Of a DNA stretch of 64,000 nucleotides, positions 59,192 to 64,000 are shown one piece after another. Within the stretch, counting starts at the first letter, position 1. Each line of letters opens with the position of its first letter. The stretch comes from Gymnopilus junonius (lineage: Eukaryota > Basidiomycota > Agaricomycetes > Agaricales > Galerinaceae). A program made the translations under genes and the position numbers. Location: contig JADNYJ010000012.1 of the NCBI GenBank assembly GCA_015501075.1, positions 186,001 to 250,000 of the forward strand, read 5' to 3'. The notes beneath the pieces were generated by a model. It was not told where the DNA came from and searched no databases. It was given only the letters and a program-made list of their open reading frames with translations.

Positions 59192-61391
59192 TCAATCATA
59201 CTGCTTCATCGTTTCCTCCAGTGCGTCCATGTCAAACGGCATATCAACATCTCCGAACGAAGAGTCAGGATCTCCATCTGCCGGTTCTGGAAGGGATTCA
59301 GGAGGCAGTGGAGGGGAAGCTGGACGCGCAGGCGCAGGCGCAGGTCGTGGTGCTTGCGGAACTGGAAGTCGAGGGTGATGTTGTGGTATCGATGAAGCTG
59401 CAGGTGTAACAGCTTGTGGGGCAGGAGCGAACTTTGAAGGTGCAGGCTGCTGCCGTTGGGCAGATATTGTCATTGTAGTGTGGGACGACGCGGTGGAAGG
59501 TTTATTTTGCGGCAAATTTGAATTCTTAGAAGAGGATGAAGAGTATGCATGACTTGTAGCAGAGTTAGAGGATGTGGCTCCTACATTGTAGGAAAGGAAG
59601 AGCGGCGAATGGATGATGCAGAAGTTAGGAGGACGAAGATGAAAACTGTGGCCAGGCTGTTGTTTTGCAATCCCAGATACTCCCGAGGTGACAGTGGTGC
59701 CTGCATCACTTCCTTTCTCTATTGGAACCCGTGAATGCATCTGGGATGATTGAGACTGAGCCTGAGGCTGCGATGCAGAAAGCAATGGTGGCTTGAACCC
59801 CTTCTGCTTCTTGGGTAACTCCCCTGTCTGTATCGACGAAGGGTACGTGTGCGTCCGGCGCATGCCTAGTGGAGGCGGGCGTGAGGTGTATGAGGAGGAG
59901 GGAGTTGAAGTGGGCTGGGTGGATGGGGTGTTAAAGCTACATTTGGAGCTTGCATTGCCTGCAATGCTGGCACGGGTGAAGGTTGGCGAAGAAGGTTGGC
60001 AAAAGTAGACGTGGAAGCGATGGTACGAGTAGTTTGGGCATTTGCATGATGATGAGAGCCAGAAGATGGCCTGACAGGGTATGCTTTATGTTGGGTCTGT
60101 ACTTGCGGTTGGGAAAGTTTAGACGTTGGTCCTGGCAGTTTGGGATAGGAAGCTGTATTTGCGGTGGTTGAAGTTCGAGACGAAGAGGGCTTAGCGGAAG
60201 TCGAATGTAATGATGGTGTGCCCGCTTGCGCTGCAGGTTGCTGGAGCAAGAGAGGATGCAACTTCGGCGTACGTGTAGATTCTGTAAAGTCGATGAAGGT
60301 TCTGGAGGACGTGCTGCGTTCGAGCGTGAAGACAAAGGCAAAGAAGACCTCTGATGCACGTCCTCTTGCTTTACACCATGCTCTTTTGGGTCGGCAACAG
60401 GCAGGAAGGAGGAGGCATTCGGAGCTGAGATGGTGTCTTGGATGGCACACTTGCTTCGGCCTTCGTGCACGATTCTTCTCATCCTCCCTCCTTTTACCCT
60501 TATCATCCACTTTCGCATCTTCCATCTCCGTACGACCTTTCTTCCGTTTTGTTTCCTTCATGCTCTCTGAAGAACTACTCTCCAAGCTTTGCACCCTGTT
60601 CCTCTTCTGCGCCGTGGCCGCTACTCCTGACAATGAAGTTTCTCCCATGACGTTCGTAGAACTGGTACTCTTCCGTGCCCGCGCCCTCGCCAGTGCACCT
60701 GCATTCTCATCCGCGCGCTTTGCAGCGTCTTTGATGATGTGTAAGAACTTTTCTGGGTTCGCTTTGTCGAGGGTTTGGAAAGGTAGCGCTTGCAATGGAA
60801 GACTAGTTATATCTTTGCTTCGTGCAGTTGAAGACGAAGGTCTTGGTCTAGTTTCCGATAGGCGGGTGCGTGATGATGGTCTAGATGAAGGACCAGAAGA
60901 TGTCGATGGTGATATAGACGACTTATACTTGGATTTCGGTGCAAGTAATGGGGATTCAAGCGCAGATGAGGGCGGAATATCATCTGTACTTAGTAGAGAG
61001 AATCCTGGTATTTGATCGAATGAAGGTTCACGTTGCCACGCTGAGTAACCAGTTCGTTAAGTACGAGAAGGAAATTTAGAAAGCAGGTAAATAACACACC
61101 ATTTCTTATTCTCAACGATTCCGAGTCCTGTCTGCTGGTGTCGATGAGCTCATTCAGAGCCTGACAGGCCGTTTGTGAGCTTTGCCACATGACAAAGTCG
61201 TAATTGGGCTCCATCCCGGCTCCTTTAAGTCTCTCAGAATCGGCGAATGATTCATCTTCCTCATCGAAAGTCAATGGTGTAAAGATACCTGAAGCCAGAT
61301 GTGAGAGAGGTGTCGAACTCGAGGCAGAGGTCGAAGTTGAAGAGAGGGAAGGGGTTGCAGAGCGGGGTCTGTTAAAACTGAATTCCATCAT
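59192..61391 (-). CDS. Low-complexity hypothetical protein
   Basis: Exon 1, 61391-61100, starts MMEFSFNRPRSATPS and includes an ordered segment (NYDFVMWQSSQTACQALNELIDTSRQDSESLRIRN). It splices cleanly to an exon from 61040 (WQREPSFDQIPGFSLL). The middle holds KANPEKFLHIIKDAAKRADE and basic clusters (KETKRKKGR) that suggest a nuclear protein. The frame breaks and returns near 60480 and 60300 and again near 59930. The C-terminus (59863-59192) is Pro/Gln-rich and ends in an acidic tail, DVDMPFDMDALEETMKQYD, which could be a short interaction helix. No domain recognised. Confidence 0.55.
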
Positions 61392-61899
61392 TGTTCCTCC
61401 AATTCTGTGCGAGCCACTTTTTCCTCCTTTGAAAATAAGCCGTGTGCGTTGCTAGCTTGAGCCTTTCGAGATCTTTTTTCGTTTGAGCTCGCTTTTAAAC
61501 CTGAGCCAAATGTCGCGCAAGTCTATGAAAAGAAAAACAGAGTGAAGACGAACATGGTGGCAAAAGAGCAAACGGCGACGGAATGTTGACCGAAAAGGCA
61601 GGCGCGTCCATTACGGGCACGTGATGTAGACCGACGCGACGCGACGCCCCGCCACTAATTCAGGAGCTTTCTGAAGTTCAGATGCAGTATGGTTATTTAC
61701 ACCTTGGTAGTTACTATGTATTGACGCTTTTCGATATTCCCTTCCTTAAACTTAGTAGTACAAGTTGAGCCCTTACGAACGTGCTGTGTCGAAAATCTTT
61801 GAACGTGGTCGGGTTTCTCGATACTTCCATCCAGTTTGCCTCCAAACATTTTGATCATCGTTAACTGCAAAATTATAGGTAAGAGATGTTGGCAGGTCA
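61392..61899. other. Intergenic
   Basis: Promoter of the preceding minus gene. A run of GACGC repeats (gacgcgacgcgacgcc) lies at 61634-61649. No gene recognised. Confidence 0.4.
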
Positions 61900-62912
61900 C
61901 TAAACTTCCACTGAATTCACAAAAACTAAATCTCTCATCTTGCGTCGTTTCTCCACATCGCCCTTCTTTCTCCTATATCCCTCCAGTATCTGACTAACAG
62001 GGTCCTCCTTACTCGTTGCGTCTGAATAATTCAGTGCGACAGGACTGGTTATAGGACCAACCTCTTCCAACCCCACTGGCGGAATGCCAATTTCTTTCTC
62101 AACAACGCGCATCAGCAAATCCGCAAATAATGTGCATCGATGTTCATCGCCATTATCAGACTGAGACGCAGGCCAGGGGTTGACGCAATTATATTGGTGA
62201 ACTTCATCCACAAGTATTGCAAGATGGTGAAGGTAGAACTCTCGTGGCTGGATTGACTCGACGCAAACGAGTTTTTGAAGGTCGGCAGAGAATACGCTCT
62301 GCACAGTATCGACGTCAATTGGGGTTTCTTTGTGAGTATCCTTCTCTTCATCTTTAGTTTCAGTTGGATCTTCATAAATGTTAGAGTTATATGAGATGGC
62401 TGGCAAGGAGTGGATTGAAATGGAAGGATGTGGTGATTTAGGCGTTAATGGTGCTTGGAAGCAAGTCGTATCACTAGAAGCGCCCGACTCTGGCAAAGAA
62501 CTGCCAGACCCTTCCAGCTTCACATTCGTCGGTTTCAATCGCTCCCTGTTGCCCTTGGGAATGCACTTCTCACCAACCCTTAATACCCCTCTCACCGTAT
62601 CCCTTTCAATCCTCAACAACTTCCACACCTCCTTCTCCACCTCCACTCTCGCCATCACGACCTGATGCTCCCCCTCTTTCCCTAATTTATATCTCCCAAT
62701 CTCTGTCACCTGATGAAGTCCGACGACCAGGGGGAGATATATAGATGCTCAACGACATCACGCCAGTCACCTACAGAAAGCGGGAAGGTTCGTGGAGGGA
62801 ACTCAAATTTACCGAACTTGTCTGGGTCAATGGGGTAGTTATATGGGATGTCCATAAAGGAGAGGAGGGGACGGAAGAGGCGAATGATGAAATTTTTGAA
62901 GGCAATAGCCAT
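61900..62912 (-). CDS. Conserved-looking hypothetical protein
   Basis: From the ATG at 62912: MAIAFKNFIIRLFRPLLSF, then IPYNYPIDPDKFGKFEFPP, GDWRDVVEHLYISPWSSDFI. Adding one base in CATCAGGTGAC near 62708 joins this to VTEIGRYKLGKEGEHQVV, ARVEVEKEVWKLLRIERDTV and on to the stop at 61900. The first ~130 residues look like an ordered domain with alternating hydrophobic and charged positions; the remainder is a Ser/Asp-rich linker plus a C-terminal EGYRRKKGDVEKRRKMRDL helix. An upstream exon ending near 62930 is possible. No family recognised. Confidence 0.5.
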
Positions 62913-63444
62913 GTCAGTGCCTACCGGAATGAATGCGTAGAGCAATTAGATGAACTGGCCTGCATGCGAAAGTAGATCAAACTGTGGAGACGATAGACGG
63001 TGGCGATGTAATCATTTTCAGACTGTTTCTCTTTGATACAGAAATATGTTTCAAAAGATTTCTTTGAGTGATCGATTTAGAGACAGTCAGATTACGCACC
63101 CCAAGTTCAGCTTGACATGCTGAAATACCAGACACATCCATCGCTCTGCAAAGAACTCAATGGTCTGGACTGGTCACAGCCAATTAATGTCATTAAAGCC
63201 ATGGATGAGATGTGAAGTGGAAGAGAACTCGTGCCAGTGCAACGCGACGTTCACGTTTCAAAAGGGTCATCAACAAACTTTGTGCAAGTTCGCTGGAAGG
63301 TTCTAAAAATAGAATATATTACAACTGCGAATGCAAGTCCCAGGGTTAAAACAGACTTGGCCGAAATATGTACACATGAACAATATAAACGTACAGGATA
63401 CTCTAAATTAACTACTAAGTTTTTGCTACATATGAATTGTGTTA
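62913..63444. other. Intergenic
   Basis: No coding signal on either strand. It becomes AT-rich towards 63420. Confidence 0.4.
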
Positions 63445-63801
63445 CTAAGTTGCAATATTTAATGCTGTATACGTATGGCGGTATTGTTCGTATACACGGC
63501 CGAGAACGACCCCGACGAAGAGCATAAGAACCAGAGGAAGGAAGCCTGTAGCCCCATAGTAAAATTGAAGTAGGATCTTTGCATCAGTTGGTATCGAAGC
63601 GACGTCGCCTTGTGCGGGGGCGATTAGTATATTTCTTCGAAGCACCGCAGATCCCTTCTTTGCTAGCGCGTTCACACTGGCTTTGGAGGCTCTGAGACGG
63701 CCAAAAGAAAAAACATATGGGAAGCCCAAGCCAAAATTATTAGAGAAGGCGGGAAGCCCATCCAGGCTATATTTATTATGTGATTGCCACCAATGCTTCA
63801 T
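63445..63801 (-). CDS. Hypothetical protein with C-terminal membrane span (possible last exon)
   Basis: 118 codons from an ATG at 63801; the frame is open a further 16 codons upstream (PPEYSNEVNPKG), so the true start may be an earlier exon nearer the window edge. A hydrophobic span (FLPLVLMLFVGVVLGRVY) lies near the C-terminus, so the protein may be tail-anchored or the end of a larger membrane protein. The first part (WWQSHNKYSLDGLPAFSNNF) looks globular. No family recognised. Confidence 0.4.
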   Translation of the reverse strand: MKHWWQSHNKYSLDGLPAFSNNFGLGFPYVFSFGRLRASKASVNALAKKGSAVLRRNILIAPAQGDVASIPTDAKILLQFYYGATGFLPLVLMLFVGVVLGRVYEQYRHTYTALNIAT

Positions 63802-64000
63802 CCCTTTAGGATTGACCTCATTGCTGTATTCTGGTGGCTCATCGGTAGTTCGGGTTAGGAGTCAGAAGGTACGAGGGAGTCGTCCTGGTCAACACATTCT
63901 TTCTTTTCTGCCCAATCGAGGAGTTGCTTCCGATGAGAAACGAACTGATAATATGGAACAGCATATCCACAGGTCTGATGGGTAGACGGCGAAATGTTAA

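Overview
This window looks like chromosomal DNA of a filamentous basidiomycete, probably an Agaricomycete. Genes are broken by many 45-70 nt GT-AG introns. The recognisable families are typical of mushrooms and their relatives: a DUF6534-type membrane protein, a TPR-CHAT protein, a P450 of the LPPGPKPxPxLGN type, a BEM46 hydrolase, and Dna2 and UBC13 with fungal exon layouts. I saw no rRNA, tRNA, CRISPR array or intact transposon.

Layout. 1-5.4 kb: 3' part of a NYN-domain protein (+). 5.9-7.4 kb: ATG27/MRH-like membrane protein (-). 8.4-10.0 kb: arrestin-like protein (+). 10.1-12.1 kb: 18-exon DUF6534 protein (-). 12.1-14.7 kb: gene-poor. 14.7-17.2 kb: cytochrome P450 (-). 17.2-25.5 kb: sparse accessory region with two copies of one module, an F-box gene converging on a kinase-like gene. 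In copy 1 the F-box gene is wrecked and the kinase is intact; in copy 2 the F-box gene is intact and the kinase is a fragment. 25.8-31.3 kb: Dna2 nuclease-helicase (+), with two ACGCGT boxes in its promoter. 31.7-34.5 kb: TPR-CHAT protein (+). 34.7-35.4 kb: conserved hypothetical (-). 36.4-39.3 kb: urea/sodium-solute-symporter-type transporter (+) with upstream GATA motifs. 39.6-40.4 kb: broken aminoglycoside-phosphotransferase-like gene (-). 41.2-42.1 kb: secreted His-rich protein and a small ORF, divergent. 42.6-44.2 kb: BEM46 hydrolase (-), divergent from 44.6-45.4 kb UBC13 (+). 46.7-47.4 kb: small membrane protein (+). 48.0-50.0 kb: F-box/LRR-like protein (+). 50.6-58.6 kb: very long low-complexity RING-H2 protein with a SUMO-interaction motif (+). 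59.2-63.8 kb: three poorly known genes (-).

Functional links. Dna2 (replication and repair), UBC13 (K63 ubiquitin, DNA damage tolerance) and the RING/SIM protein could belong to genome-maintenance or ubiquitin biology, but nothing shows that they act together. The rest is a mixture of housekeeping and accessory genes, not a biosynthetic cluster.

Quality caveat. Several conserved genes between about 28 and 63 kb (Dna2, CHAT, transporter, F-box/LRR, RING, a hypothetical) can be read only if single bases are restored, often next to short homopolymers. Genes in the first 26 kb, plus BEM46 and UBC13, read cleanly once introns are placed. Assembly error is the simplest explanation, but local decay cannot be excluded. 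All exon boundaries were placed by hand from splice signals, frame and remembered family patterns.
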